This document shows, in pieces, positions 9,053 to 18,059 of a stretch of DNA of 64,000 nucleotides. How positions within the stretch are numbered: position 1 is the first letter of the stretch; the number at the start of each line of letters is the position of its first letter. Both the position numbers and the translations under genes were made by a program. Source of the DNA: Arthrobacter pascens (GTDB lineage Bacteria; Actinomycetota; Actinomycetes; Actinomycetales; Micrococcaceae). The stretch spans positions 62,001 to 126,000 of the forward strand of contig NZ_JAFHKT010000148.1 of assembly GCF_017052465.1 (NCBI RefSeq), read 5' to 3'. The notes beneath the pieces are model-generated. The model saw only the letters and a program-made list of their open reading frames with translations. It searched no databases and was not told the origin of the DNA.

Positions 9053-9664
9053 ATGCTGCAGACACCAGGCGAACCTCCGGCAACGCGGGACACCCCGGCG
9101 TCGCGGGCCAAGGGCGGGCTCCTGGTGGTCGGCGCCTTCGTGCTGCTGCTCTTCGCGCTCGAGCTCGTCAACACGGCAATGCTGCACGGCCTGAACCGCG
9201 TCTTCGGCCTCAGGCCCCGCAGCGCCGACGGAATCCTGGACATCTTCACGTTTCCGCTGCTGCACGCGAACCTGAACCACGTCCTTTCCAACGCGCTGCC
9301 CCTGATAATTTTCGGCTTCCTGGTGTTCATGTCCGGGGTGCGGGTCTTCCTCACCGCCGTCGCCTGCAGCTGGCTGGGATCAGGCCTCGCCGTCTGGCTG
9401 ATCGGCAACCGCGGAATCACGGTGGGCGCGTCCGGCCTGGTCTTTGGGCTGTTTGCGTTCCTCCTGGTGCGCGGATTCTTCAACCGCAGCTGGTGGCAGA
9501 TCCTGCTGTCCGTTGTGCTTTTCATGGCTTACGGCGGCATCCTGTTCGGACTGATTCCGAGCGTTGCGGGCTTCGTCTCCTGGCAGGCGCACCTTGGCGG
9601 GGCCGTCGGCGGCGTCCTGGCCGCCGTGGTGCTGCGCGTGCGCAGCGCAGCCCGCCAGGACTAA
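9053..9664 (+). CDS. rhomboid-family intramembrane serine protease
   Basis: An integral membrane protease of 203 residues that cleaves other proteins within their transmembrane segments. The catalytic Ser lies in GASGLVFGLFAFLL and the catalytic His in SWQAHLGGAVGGVLAA, the standard rhomboid dyad; an HANLNHVLSNALPL segment supplies the conserved HxxxN region. About six helices are apparent. The start ATG at 9053 follows GGAG. The gene lies 9 nt after ilvA and ends at a strong hairpin terminator shared with greA. The substrate is unknown. Confidence 0.9.
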   Translation: MLQTPGEPPATRDTPASRAKGGLLVVGAFVLLLFALELVNTAMLHGLNRVFGLRPRSADGILDIFTFPLLHANLNHVLSNALPLIIFGFLVFMSGVRVFLTAVACSWLGSGLAVWLIGNRGITVGASGLVFGLFAFLLVRGFFNRSWWQILLSVVLFMAYGGILFGLIPSVAGFVSWQAHLGGAVGGVLAAVVLRVRSAARQD

Positions 9665-9676
9665 CGCGTTAAAGCG

Positions 9677-9716
9677 CGACGCCGGCCCTCCCGCAAATCG
9701 GGGAGGGCCGGCGTCG
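9677..9716. terminator. bidirectional hairpin terminator between the rhomboid gene and greA
   Basis: A perfect 16-bp stem (9677-9692 with 9701-9716) closes an 8-nt loop between two convergent genes. There is no U-tract, as is common in actinobacteria. Confidence 0.85.
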
Positions 9717-9754
9717 TGCGTTGCGGCATGACCCGCTGAAACGGAAGCTTCCGC

Positions 9755-10249
9755 CTAGCCCGCGTACGGCTTGGCGGACAGGATCTCGACAGTGATCTCC
9801 TTGCCGTTGGGGGCGGTGTAGCTCAGGGTGTCGCCCTCCTTGTGGCCCATGATGGCCGCGCCGAGCGGGGACTTCTCGCTGAAGACGTCAATGTCGGAGT
9901 CTCCGGCGATCTCGCGGGAACCGAGCAGGAACGTCTCGTCGTCCCCGGCGATCCGGGCGACGACGATCATGCCGGGCTCAACGATTCCGTCATCGGCAGG
10001 AGCCTCGCCGACGTGGGCGTCGCGGAGCAGCTGCGTGAGCTGGCGGATGCGGGCCTCGATCTTGCCCTGCTCCTCCTTGGCGGCGTGGTAGCCGCCGTTT
10101 TCCTTGAGGTCCCCCTCTTGGCGCGCAGCCTCGATCTTCTGGACGATTTCCGCCCGGCCGGCGCTGGAAAGGTGGTCCAGCTCTGCCTTCAGGCGGTCAA
10201 AAGCTTCCTGGGTAAGCCAAGCTGCAGGCGCGCTGTTGGTGGTAGACAC
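9755..10249 (-). CDS. greA: transcription elongation factor GreA
   Basis: Binds the secondary channel of RNA polymerase and stimulates cleavage of backtracked transcripts. The protein has the N-terminal coiled coil (LTQEAFDRLKAELDHL through ENGGYHAAKEEQGKIEARIRQL), with the tip acidic pair in EEGDLKENGG-like form written here as QEGDLKENGG, and the C-terminal FKBP-like domain (SPLGAAIMGHKEGD). I place the start at the GTG at 10249: AGAGGAG abuts the ATG at 10255 with no spacing but is 6 nt from this GTG. That gives 164 residues, the usual actinobacterial length. Its upstream gap contains a possible attenuator. Confidence 0.96.
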   Translation of the reverse strand: MSTTNSAPAAWLTQEAFDRLKAELDHLSSAGRAEIVQKIEAARQEGDLKENGGYHAAKEEQGKIEARIRQLTQLLRDAHVGEAPADDGIVEPGMIVVARIAGDDETFLLGSREIAGDSDIDVFSEKSPLGAAIMGHKEGDTLSYTAPNGKEITVEILSAKPYAG

Positions 10250-10293
10250 GGACATCTCCTCTAGTGGTTAGCAAGCAGGTCATACAAGCAAAG

Positions 10294-10343
10294 ACCCCGC
10301 CACGGTGGCCACTTGTGGAACTCAGTAACCAACTCAGCGGGGT
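10294..10343 (-). terminator. candidate hairpin in the greA leader / DUF4307 terminator
   Basis: Read on the minus strand, ACCCCGC (10343-10337) can pair with GCGGGGT (10300-10294), followed by a U-rich TCTTTGC. Two smaller stems lie inside. It can end DUF4307 transcripts, or act on the greA leader if the TACAAT box at 10363-10358 is the greA -10 element. Confidence 0.4.
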
Positions 10344-10412
10344 AAAGGTATTGGTCCATTGTAGTCAATCCTGTGGATAAAACCCAAAGGGTGAGCGGCG
10401 TGGGTCACATTC

Positions 10413-10880
10413 CTACTTGGCGCCATCGGGGACCCAGCAGCTGTCCACGACTGCCGAGACGGACTGGGATTCGGTGCGCAGCACCTCCCGCAGGGCGACG
10501 GTGCGGCCGCCGTCAGGACTCTCCGCGCCTCCGGCCGCCGGGGCCGACGGTATGTCCACGACTTTCCAGCCCACGATGGCGAACTTCGAGTCGAGGGCCT
10601 TGACCGCGCACTTCACGGCGGTCCCGGGATCGCGGGAAACCTGGAAGTCCAGCTCGGTCTGGGTGGCATCCACGGTCCGGTAGCCGACGTCCTTGAACGT
10701 GACCGATGACATGGCAGAGGACGTGGATACCCAGGCCAGGAATCCGATCCCGGCCGCCAGGGCCGCAATCGCCGCACCTCGTTTGGCTTTTCGGGACAGC
10801 GTGCGCTTTGGACCGCCATAGCGATTGGCTAGGCTAATGTCTGCAGGCAGGGGGGTGCCCGACTTGTCCTCGGTAGTCAC
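10413..10880 (-). CDS. DUF4307 domain-containing membrane protein
   Basis: A small conserved actinobacterial protein of unknown function. It has a basic N-terminal tail (RYGGPKRTLSRKAKRG), one transmembrane helix (AAIAALAAGIGFLAWV, near residues 34-52) and an extracytoplasmic beta-rich domain of about 95 residues with two cysteines (VKCAVKAL and DSCWVPDG) that could form a disulfide. The GTG at 10880 is exactly 6 nt after TAAACT, so I take it as a leaderless start rather than the ATG directly before it. It stands between greA and the divergent mca gene, as in M. tuberculosis (Rv1080c-Rv1081c-Rv1082), which suggests but does not prove a link with thiol biology. Confidence 0.85.
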   Translation of the reverse strand: MTTEDKSGTPLPADISLANRYGGPKRTLSRKAKRGAAIAALAAGIGFLAWVSTSSAMSSVTFKDVGYRTVDATQTELDFQVSRDPGTAVKCAVKALDSKFAIVGWKVVDIPSAPAAGGAESPDGGRTVALREVLRTESQSVSAVVDSCWVPDGAK

Positions 10881-10886
10881 CATTCC

Positions 10887-10892
10887 AGTTTA
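10887..10892 (-). promoter_or_regulatory. leaderless -10 box of the DUF4307 gene (TAAACT-N6-GTG)
   Basis: TAAACT lies 6 nt upstream of the GTG at 10880 on the minus strand, in the gap shared with divergent mca. Confidence 0.55.
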
Positions 10893-10965
10893 GTGGGGAT
10901 CAGCCGGGGAAATATCCGGTGCCCGGCACTGCAACCGGCAACAGTAGAAAGAGGAGCAGTCCCAC

Positions 10966-11871
10966 ATGACAGCGTCCGAGAGCCCGTCAGCTACACTCCG
11001 CCTCTTGGCCGTGCACGCCCACCCGGATGACGAATCCAGCAAAGGCGCCGCAACGATGGCCATGTATGCCGCGGCCGGGGTGGACGTCATGGTGGCCACC
11101 TGCACCGACGGCTCGCGCGGTGACATCCAGAATCCCGCCATGGAAGGCGAGCCGCACCCCAAGAGGGACATGGCGGGGGCCCGCAGGCTGGAGATGAACG
11201 AGGCCGCACGGATTCTGGGAGTGAAGCAGCGCTGGCTGGGCTTTGTGGACTCGGGGCTGCCGGAGGGGGATCCGCTTCCCCCGTTGCCGCCGGGTTCGTT
11301 CGCCCTGCAGCCGCTTCACCGTGCCGCAGCACCGCTGGTGCGCCTTGTCCGGGACTTCAAGCCGCACGTCGTTGTCAGCTATGACGAAAAGGGCGGCTAT
11401 CCGCACCCGGACCACATCATGGCGCACCGGGTGGCGGTGGAGGCGTTCGAGGCTGCCGGGGACCCGGAAAAGTACCCCGGGACCGGCGAGGCCTGGGCAC
11501 CGAGCAAGCTCTACTACGACCGTGCCTTCAGTCCCGAACGCTTCCGTGCCCTGCATTTCGCCCTCGAAGAGGCCGGACTGCAATCGCCGTACGCTGAACG
11601 CCTCGCCGCCTGGCTTGAGGCCGACGCCGAGGGGCACACCGCGCCGCCGCCGGCTCACCAGACCACCACGCAGGTGGACTGCGGGGATTTCTTCGAAGCC
11701 CGGGATGATGCCCTCCGCGCGCACCGTACCCAGGTTGATCCGCTGGGGTTCTTTTTCGCCGTCTCTTCCGACATGCAGCGCCGGGCCTGGCCCTGGGAGG
11801 ATTACACGCTGATCCATTCGCGGGTGCCCGCTGAACTCCCGGAAAAGGACCTGTTCGCGGGGCTAAGATAG
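10966..11871 (+). CDS. mca: mycothiol S-conjugate amidase
   Basis: A zinc amidase that cleaves mycothiol S-conjugates to GlcN-Ins and a mercapturic acid for export, the detoxification step equivalent to glutathione conjugate processing. The 301-residue protein belongs to the LmbE/PIG-L fold: HAHPDDE (His19, Asp21, Asp22) supplies zinc ligand and general base, and a second zinc-binding HPDH lies near residue 145. Lys26 within ESSKGAAT is the residue that separates Mca (Lys) from the related deacetylase MshB (Ser). A good ribosome binding site (AGAGGAG) precedes the ATG. It begins a plus-strand run with the small membrane protein and DUF255 genes. Confidence 0.94.
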   Translation: MTASESPSATLRLLAVHAHPDDESSKGAATMAMYAAAGVDVMVATCTDGSRGDIQNPAMEGEPHPKRDMAGARRLEMNEAARILGVKQRWLGFVDSGLPEGDPLPPLPPGSFALQPLHRAAAPLVRLVRDFKPHVVVSYDEKGGYPHPDHIMAHRVAVEAFEAAGDPEKYPGTGEAWAPSKLYYDRAFSPERFRALHFALEEAGLQSPYAERLAAWLEADAEGHTAPPPAHQTTTQVDCGDFFEARDDALRAHRTQVDPLGFFFAVSSDMQRRAWPWEDYTLIHSRVPAELPEKDLFAGLR

Positions 11872-11875
11872 AGAT

Positions 11876-11892
11876 AACAAATAGTTTCTATC
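11876..11892. promoter_or_regulatory. AT-rich 15-mer shared with the gal control region, within an imperfect inverted repeat
   Basis: AACAAATAGTTTCTA (11876-11890) is identical to 5376-5390. Here it forms part of an imperfect inverted repeat, GATAGAGAT (11867-11875) against GTTTCTATC (11884-11892), 7 of 9 matched, that starts within the last codons of mca. It lies about 105 nt upstream of the next start codon. Confidence 0.45.
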
Positions 11893-11896
11893 CCGT

Positions 11897-11941
11897 GTAG
11901 AAAACAGCGGGGCAGAAAATAGCAGCGTAGAAAACAGCGCT
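11897..11941. repeat. three tandem 15-bp repeats upstream of the small membrane protein gene
   Basis: GTAGAAAACAGCGGG, GCAGAAAATAGCAGC and GTAGAAAACAGCGCT follow one another with a strict 15-bp period. Copies 1 and 3 share 13 identical leading bases. Three phased copies in a promoter region could be regulator half-sites; nothing proves this. Confidence 0.6.
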
Positions 11942-11994
11942 TTAGAGCGCCGGCCGGACGTTCCGCGTCACAGCCCACCAAGAAAGTTCCCACA

Positions 11995-12295
11995 GTGCAC
12001 CACTTGCTCATCGCCCTGGCGTCCTCGCCGGCCCCCTCGCCTTCCCTGCGGCCGGGCCTCTCCGAGGACCAGGTGACCCCCGGCCTGCTCGGCTTCCTGC
12101 TGACGGCCTTCATCGTTGTGCTGACGGCGCTGCTCATTGTGGACATGGTGCGCCGCATCCGGCGCGTGCGCTACCGTGCCCAGGTGGAGGAGGAACGGAT
12201 GGCGGCGGCCGAGGCTGCGGATATCGCCCACGACGACCTCGCTGCGGGCAACACGGACAACACGGGCATAACCGGCAACGCGGACAAAACAGACA

Positions 12296-12318
<23 letters not shown>
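11995..12318 (+). CDS. small single-pass membrane protein
   Basis: A 107-residue protein of unknown function: a short extracytoplasmic N-terminus rich in Ala/Ser/Pro, one transmembrane helix (GLLGFLLTAFIVVLTALLIVDMV, about residues 29-51), a strongly basic juxtamembrane stretch (RRIRRVRYR), then an acidic and finally Asn/Thr/Asp-rich tail. The GTG at 11995 follows AAGAAAG. It occupies the position of M. tuberculosis Rv1083, between mca and the DUF255 gene. Its last 23 nt overlap the DUF255 start, so the two are translationally coupled. The low-complexity tail has a repeated N-T-D pattern and may have expanded. Confidence 0.75.
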
Positions 12319-14459
<2,141 letters not shown>

Positions 14460-14479
<20 letters not shown>

Positions 14480-15179
14480 GAATCGCCACGAAATGCGCGG
14501 CGAAGGCGAGCACGGTGAGCGCGTGGAAAAGTTCGTGGAAGCCGAAGTGCTCGTAGCTGATGTTCGGCTTTTTCAGCGCGTAGAAGACGGCACCAGCTAT
14601 GTACAGGATGCCCCCGAGGCAGATGAGGAGGGCCGCGGGCACGCTGGCCGCGAAGAAGTCGGGCAGGTAGAACAGCGAGCCGCAGCCCAGGGCAATGTAG
14701 ATGGGCACATAGAGCCAGCGCGGCGCGTGGGTCCACAGGAGCCGGAACAGCACGCCAAGGATGGCCCCGGACCAGATCAGCCAGAGCAGCAGCACCGCCG
14801 TGGGCCGCTCCAGCAGGCTCCAGGCCAGCGGTGTATAGCTGCCGGCGATGACCAGCATGATGTTGGTATGGTCCAGCCGTTTCAGCACCATCTTCACGCC
14901 CGGGGACCAGTTGCCGCGGTGGTAGATGGCGCTGATGCCGAACAGCAGAACACCGGTGAGGGCGTAGATGGCGGACGTGATCTTGCGGTCCGGCGTCGGT
15001 GCGACCAGGACGAGCACGATGCCGGCGGCAAGGGCCAGCGGAGCCGTGACGGTGTGGATCCACCCGCGCCATTTGGGTTTGATCGTCAGCAGTTCGGCGA
15101 TGCGGACGGCGGCGTCGTCCACGGGGCTGGACCTGTGCTCCGGGGCGCCCGGCCCGCCCGGCGGGGTGTTGCTCGTCAT
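14460..15179 (-). CDS. trhA: hemolysin III / TrhA-type membrane protein
   Basis: A seven-helix protein of the PAQR/hemolysin III family, implicated in other bacteria in membrane-energetics homeostasis rather than true haemolysis. The 239-residue form starting at ATG 15179 has the conserved metal-site residues: SAIYHRGNWSP, DHTNIMLVIAGSYTPL and FHELFHALTVLAFAAH. The longer reading frame upstream lacks start signals, whereas the ATG at 15179 is 6 nt after TATTCT. A palindrome (15191-15210) abuts this -10 box. It matches M. tuberculosis Rv1085c in both orientation and neighbours. Confidence 0.9.
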
Positions 15180-15185
15180 GGCTCC

Positions 15186-15210
15186 AGAATAACTTACGGC
15201 CCGGTAAGTT
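15186..15210 (-). promoter_or_regulatory. trhA leaderless -10 box with adjoining palindromic operator
   Basis: TATTCT (15191-15186) lies 6 nt from the trhA ATG. Immediately upstream, AACTTAC (15191-15197) and GTAAGTT (15204-15210) form a perfect 7-bp inverted repeat with a 6-nt spacer, overlapping the promoter. The spacing and TTAC/GTAA ends resemble TetR-type operators. Confidence 0.45.
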
Positions 15211-15343
15211 ACTTCCGGGTAACAAGTGTGCGGGTTGGCTGCCCGCCCGCGCACGGCGGTTCCCGGCCGGGCGTGTGCACACGGCGCCGGCCTTCGGACG
15301 GTAGCCTAGGATTTGCACAGAAGTCAGACAGCCAGGAAGTCAG

Positions 15344-16117
15344 GTGAATCTCCGGATGGAATTGCCCGGGTTCCTCTATGGCTTCTACGAGCGCCGGCTG
15401 CTCCGCTCCCTCGGCCCGGACCGGATTCCCAGGCACATCGGTGTCATGGTGGATGGCAACCGCCGCTGGGCGCGCCAGTTCAATGCCCCCACGAGCCAGG
15501 GGCACCAGGCCGGTGCGGACAAGATCCACGAATTCCTGGGCTGGTGCCAGGAGCTTGGCGTCAGGGTGGTCACGCTGTACATGCTCTCCACCGACAACAT
15601 GAGCCGTTCCGGTGAGGAACTGGACCTGCTCATGGGCATTATCGCGAACACCCTGGACCGTCTCGATGAGAACGCCGACATTTCGGTGCATGCCATGGGG
15701 GCGCCGGAGCTCTTGCCGGATTATCTGGCGGACCGGCTGACGACGCTGACCGCCCGGACCCCGGTGCGTGAAAAGCTCCACGTCAATGTTGCGGTCGGGT
15801 ATGGCGGACGCCGGGAAATTGTGGACGCCGTCCGTGAGCTGCTGCACGACGCCGTGGCGCGCAAAGCCGACATCAGCGAGCTCGCCGACACCCTCTCCGT
15901 GGATGACATCTCCCGTTTTCTGTATACGCGGGGCCAGCCTGATCCTGACCTGGTCATCAGGACCTCCGGGGAGCAGCGGCTGTCGGGCTTCCTGATGTGG
16001 CAAAGCGCCTACAGCGAGTTCTACTTCTGTGAAGCACTGTGGCCTGCGTTCCGGAAGGTTGATTTCCTCCGGGCCCTCCGGGACTACGCCGGGCGGCAGC
16101 GCCGCTTCGGCTCCTAG
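15344..16117 (+). CDS. short-chain cis-prenyltransferase (isoprenyl transferase)
   Basis: Adds isopentenyl diphosphate in cis to an allylic primer to build the prenyl carrier for envelope synthesis. The 257-residue protein carries the UppS-fold signatures: the catalytic Asp37 in MVDGNRRWARQ, NVAVGYGGRREIVDAV, and the substrate-binding RTSGEQRLSGFLMWQSAYSEFYF. Its N-terminus and the EQRLSGFLMWQSA block resemble M. tuberculosis Rv1086 (Z,E-farnesyl diphosphate synthase), and it sits beside a hemolysin III gene in the same arrangement, so a short-chain product is plausible; chain length cannot be read from sequence. The GTG start follows AGGAAG; TAGGAT at 15307-15312 is the likely -10 box. Confidence 0.88.
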   Translation: MNLRMELPGFLYGFYERRLLRSLGPDRIPRHIGVMVDGNRRWARQFNAPTSQGHQAGADKIHEFLGWCQELGVRVVTLYMLSTDNMSRSGEELDLLMGIIANTLDRLDENADISVHAMGAPELLPDYLADRLTTLTARTPVREKLHVNVAVGYGGRREIVDAVRELLHDAVARKADISELADTLSVDDISRFLYTRGQPDPDLVIRTSGEQRLSGFLMWQSAYSEFYFCEALWPAFRKVDFLRALRDYAGRQRRFGS

Positions 16118-16206
16118 CCCGGCTTCGGCTCCTGACCCGGAACTGTCCGTTCCGCCCGTTCACCTCGAATTCACAAACCGGCAACAGGAATCGCCGCTTC
16201 AGGACT

Positions 16207-16235
16207 TTGGAAATTAGTCGGGGGAGATTTACGTT
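16207..16235 (+). promoter_or_regulatory. phoH2 promoter (TTGGAA-N17-TACGTT)
   Basis: A -35-like TTGGAA (16207-16212) and a -10-like TACGTT (16230-16235) are separated by exactly 17 nt. The predicted transcription start near 16242 coincides with the first base of the leader hairpin. Confidence 0.5.
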
Positions 16236-16241
16236 AAGACC

Positions 16242-16267
16242 ATCAGCAGGCAAAATCGCCGGCTGAT
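16242..16267 (+). other. 5'-leader stem-loop upstream of phoH2
   Basis: ATCAGC pairs with GCTGAT and GGC with GCC, with one A/G mismatch between them and a 6-nt AAAATC loop. It would sit at the very 5' end of the transcript, just ahead of the ribosome binding site of the leader ORF. Confidence 0.5.
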
Positions 16268-16282
16268 CGGGGAGGCCAGTAC

Positions 16283-16354
16283 ATGGAGCGAACTTTCGCA
16301 CCGGTTGTATGGGAGGCCGAGCCCGGCCTCATGGCCGAGCCGCCTCACCAATAA
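16283..16354 (+). CDS. possible 23-residue leader peptide upstream of phoH2
   Basis: An ATG preceded by GGGGAGG with 6-7 nt spacing opens a 23-codon frame, MERTFAPVVWEAEPGLMAEP followed by PHQ and TAA. It ends 35 nt before the chosen phoH2 start. The ribosome binding site is stronger than that of phoH2 itself. It may be a regulatory leader or a counterpart of the small upstream partner described for mycobacterial phoH2, or merely the true 5' end of a differently read gene. No similarity is claimed. Confidence 0.4.
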   Translation: MERTFAPVVWEAEPGLMAEPPHQ

Positions 16355-16389
16355 CGATTCCGGGCATGTGCCCCGGGGCTGGAGTCGAT

Positions 16390-17832
16390 GTGGCTAATTC
16401 TGAACAACTGCCTGAAGTCATCACGGACCAGGGTGAAAAGGCTACCTCTCGCGCCAAGCGAGCCATTCCAAAGACCGGTGCGGCAACGAAGGACGCCGCA
16501 GCCGGTCTTGCTGTTTCCGGCCTGACGTCAGAATCCCAGCCAGCCGTCTCGACGTTCGTCATTGACACCTCTGTGTTGCTGTCCGATCCCCGCGCGCTGC
16601 TTCGCTTCGCAGAGCATGAAGTGATCGTGCCCATCGTCGTGATCACCGAGCTTGAGGGCAAGCGCCACGACCCCGAACTGGGCTATTTTGCCCGGACGGC
16701 GTTGCGGCTCCTTGACGACCTCAGGATCCAGCACGGCGGACTGAACAAGCCCATTCCGCTGGGCGACGCCGGCGGGACGCTGATGGTGGAGATGAACCAC
16801 ATCTCGTCCGAGGTGCTGCCGGCCGGATTCCGGGGCGGTGACAACGACAGCCGCATCCTCGCCGTCGCCATGAACCTTTCCAACGAGGGCCGCAACGTCA
16901 CGGTGGTGTCCAAGGACCTCCCCATGCGGGTCAAGGCCTCGGCCATGGGGCTGCTCGCGGATGAATACCGCAACGAGCTGGTCAAGGACTCGGGCTGGAC
17001 CGGGGTGGCGGAAGTTGATGCCACCGAGGACGAGGTGTCCACGCTGTACGGCCACGAGCCGGTCTTCATCCCCGCTGCGGCCGAGCTGCCGGTCAACACC
17101 GGACTCGTGCTCCTGTCCAACAGGGGTTCGGCGCTGGGTCGGGTAGGCGCGGACAAGCAGGTCCGCCTGGTGAAGGGGGACCGGGATGTCTTCGGGCTCC
17201 ACGGGCGTTCCGCCGAACAGCGGCTGGCCATCGATCTGCTGATGGACCCGGCCGTCGGCATTGTCTCGCTGGGCGGCCGCGCCGGCACCGGCAAGTCGGC
17301 CCTGGCCCTCTGTGCGGGACTGGAGGCCGTGCTGGAGCGCCGGGAGCACCGCAAAGTGATCGTCTTCCGCCCGCTCTACGCCGTGGGCGGCCAGGAGCTC
17401 GGATACCTGCCGGGCTCGGAGGCCGAGAAGATGAACCCGTGGGCGCAGGCGGTCTTCGACACACTCGGCGCCCTCGTCAGCCAGGAAGTCGTCGAGGAAG
17501 TCATGGACCGCGGCATGCTGGAGGTCATGCCGCTGACCCACATCCGCGGCCGATCCCTGCATGACGCCTTTGTCATCGTGGACGAGGCACAGTCCCTGGA
17601 GAAGAACGTGCTGCTCACCGTCATGAGCCGCATTGGGCAGAACTCGAAGATTGTCCTCACCCACGACGTCGCCCAGCGGGACAACCTGCGGGTTGGCCGT
17701 CACGACGGCGTCGCCGCCGTCGTCGAGACCCTGAAGGGCCACCCGCTCTTTGGCCACGTCACGCTCACCCGCTCCGAGCGTTCGCCCATCGCGGCCCTCG
17801 TCACGGAACTCCTGGAAGGGGCAGAGATCTAG
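16390..17832 (+). CDS. phoH2: PhoH2-type PIN domain-PhoH ATPase
   Basis: A fusion of an N-terminal PIN ribonuclease domain with a C-terminal PhoH P-loop ATPase; mycobacterial PhoH2 (Rv1095) is reported to unwind and cleave RNA. The PIN domain begins at TFVIDTSVLLSDP and carries further acidic residues (ITELEG, RGGDNDSRILAVA). Walker A is GGRAGTGKSALAL and Walker B is FVIVDEAQSLEKN. The GTG at 16390 is 5 nt after GGAG; an in-frame ATG at 16366 and a GTG at 16309 are alternatives. The N-terminal 45 residues are Ala/Thr/Lys-rich and probably disordered. A leader hairpin and a short ORF precede it, suggesting post-transcriptional control. Confidence 0.9.
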   Translation: MANSEQLPEVITDQGEKATSRAKRAIPKTGAATKDAAAGLAVSGLTSESQPAVSTFVIDTSVLLSDPRALLRFAEHEVIVPIVVITELEGKRHDPELGYFARTALRLLDDLRIQHGGLNKPIPLGDAGGTLMVEMNHISSEVLPAGFRGGDNDSRILAVAMNLSNEGRNVTVVSKDLPMRVKASAMGLLADEYRNELVKDSGWTGVAEVDATEDEVSTLYGHEPVFIPAAAELPVNTGLVLLSNRGSALGRVGADKQVRLVKGDRDVFGLHGRSAEQRLAIDLLMDPAVGIVSLGGRAGTGKSALALCAGLEAVLERREHRKVIVFRPLYAVGGQELGYLPGSEAEKMNPWAQAVFDTLGALVSQEVVEEVMDRGMLEVMPLTHIRGRSLHDAFVIVDEAQSLEKNVLLTVMSRIGQNSKIVLTHDVAQRDNLRVGRHDGVAAVVETLKGHPLFGHVTLTRSERSPIAALVTELLEGAEI

Positions 17833-17848
17833 CCTGGGCATCGGAACG

Positions 17849-17878
17849 CAGCCGCGCGGAGTCGCCTCCGCGCGGCTG
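17849..17878 (+). terminator. phoH2 hairpin terminator
   Basis: A perfect 12-bp GC-rich stem (17849-17860 with 17867-17878) with a 6-nt loop lies 17 nt after the phoH2 stop. Confidence 0.8.
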
Positions 17879-17925
17879 TCGCGTCCCGCCGTCGCCGCCC
17901 CGCGGCTGTCGCGTCCCGCCGTCGC
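17871..17925 (+). repeat. 25-bp perfect direct repeat (period 30) beside a foldback element
   Basis: The 25 bases at 17871-17895 recur exactly at 17901-17925, separated by CGCCC. The first copy overlaps the terminator arm and the second runs into the conserved left end of the foldback element. Confidence 0.85.
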
Positions 17926-18017
17926 TTAGACACCTCCCGCCGCTCCGCTCCAGTCGCTGGGCGACCTCCGTTTCGCTTTGGTCGGCGATGCGCTCCTTTG
18001 CGGGACACCACAGCCGC
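17902..18017. repeat. foldback element copy 1, nested in inverted flanks
   Basis: The core 17920-17998 begins CGTCGCTTAGACAC and ends GCGATGCGCTCCTT; the same two ends bound 60542-60619. An internal hairpin GTCGC-TGG-GCGAC lies near the centre. The immediate flanks, 17902-17919 and 18000-18017, are inverted repeats of each other (16 of 18) but unrelated to the flanks of copy 2. The element lies in a convergent gap. Confidence 0.65.
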
Positions 18018-18034
18018 GCTAGTGCTGGACCGCT

Positions 18035-18053
18035 GGTTGAGCCTGTCGAAACC
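18035..18053. repeat. GGTTGAGCCTGTCGAAACC palindromic repeat unit
   Basis: This imperfect palindrome resembles the GGTTGAGC...TCGAAACC unit that is dispersed in many high-GC actinobacterial genomes. Only one copy is seen here. Confidence 0.5.
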
Positions 18054-18059
18054 CCTTGG

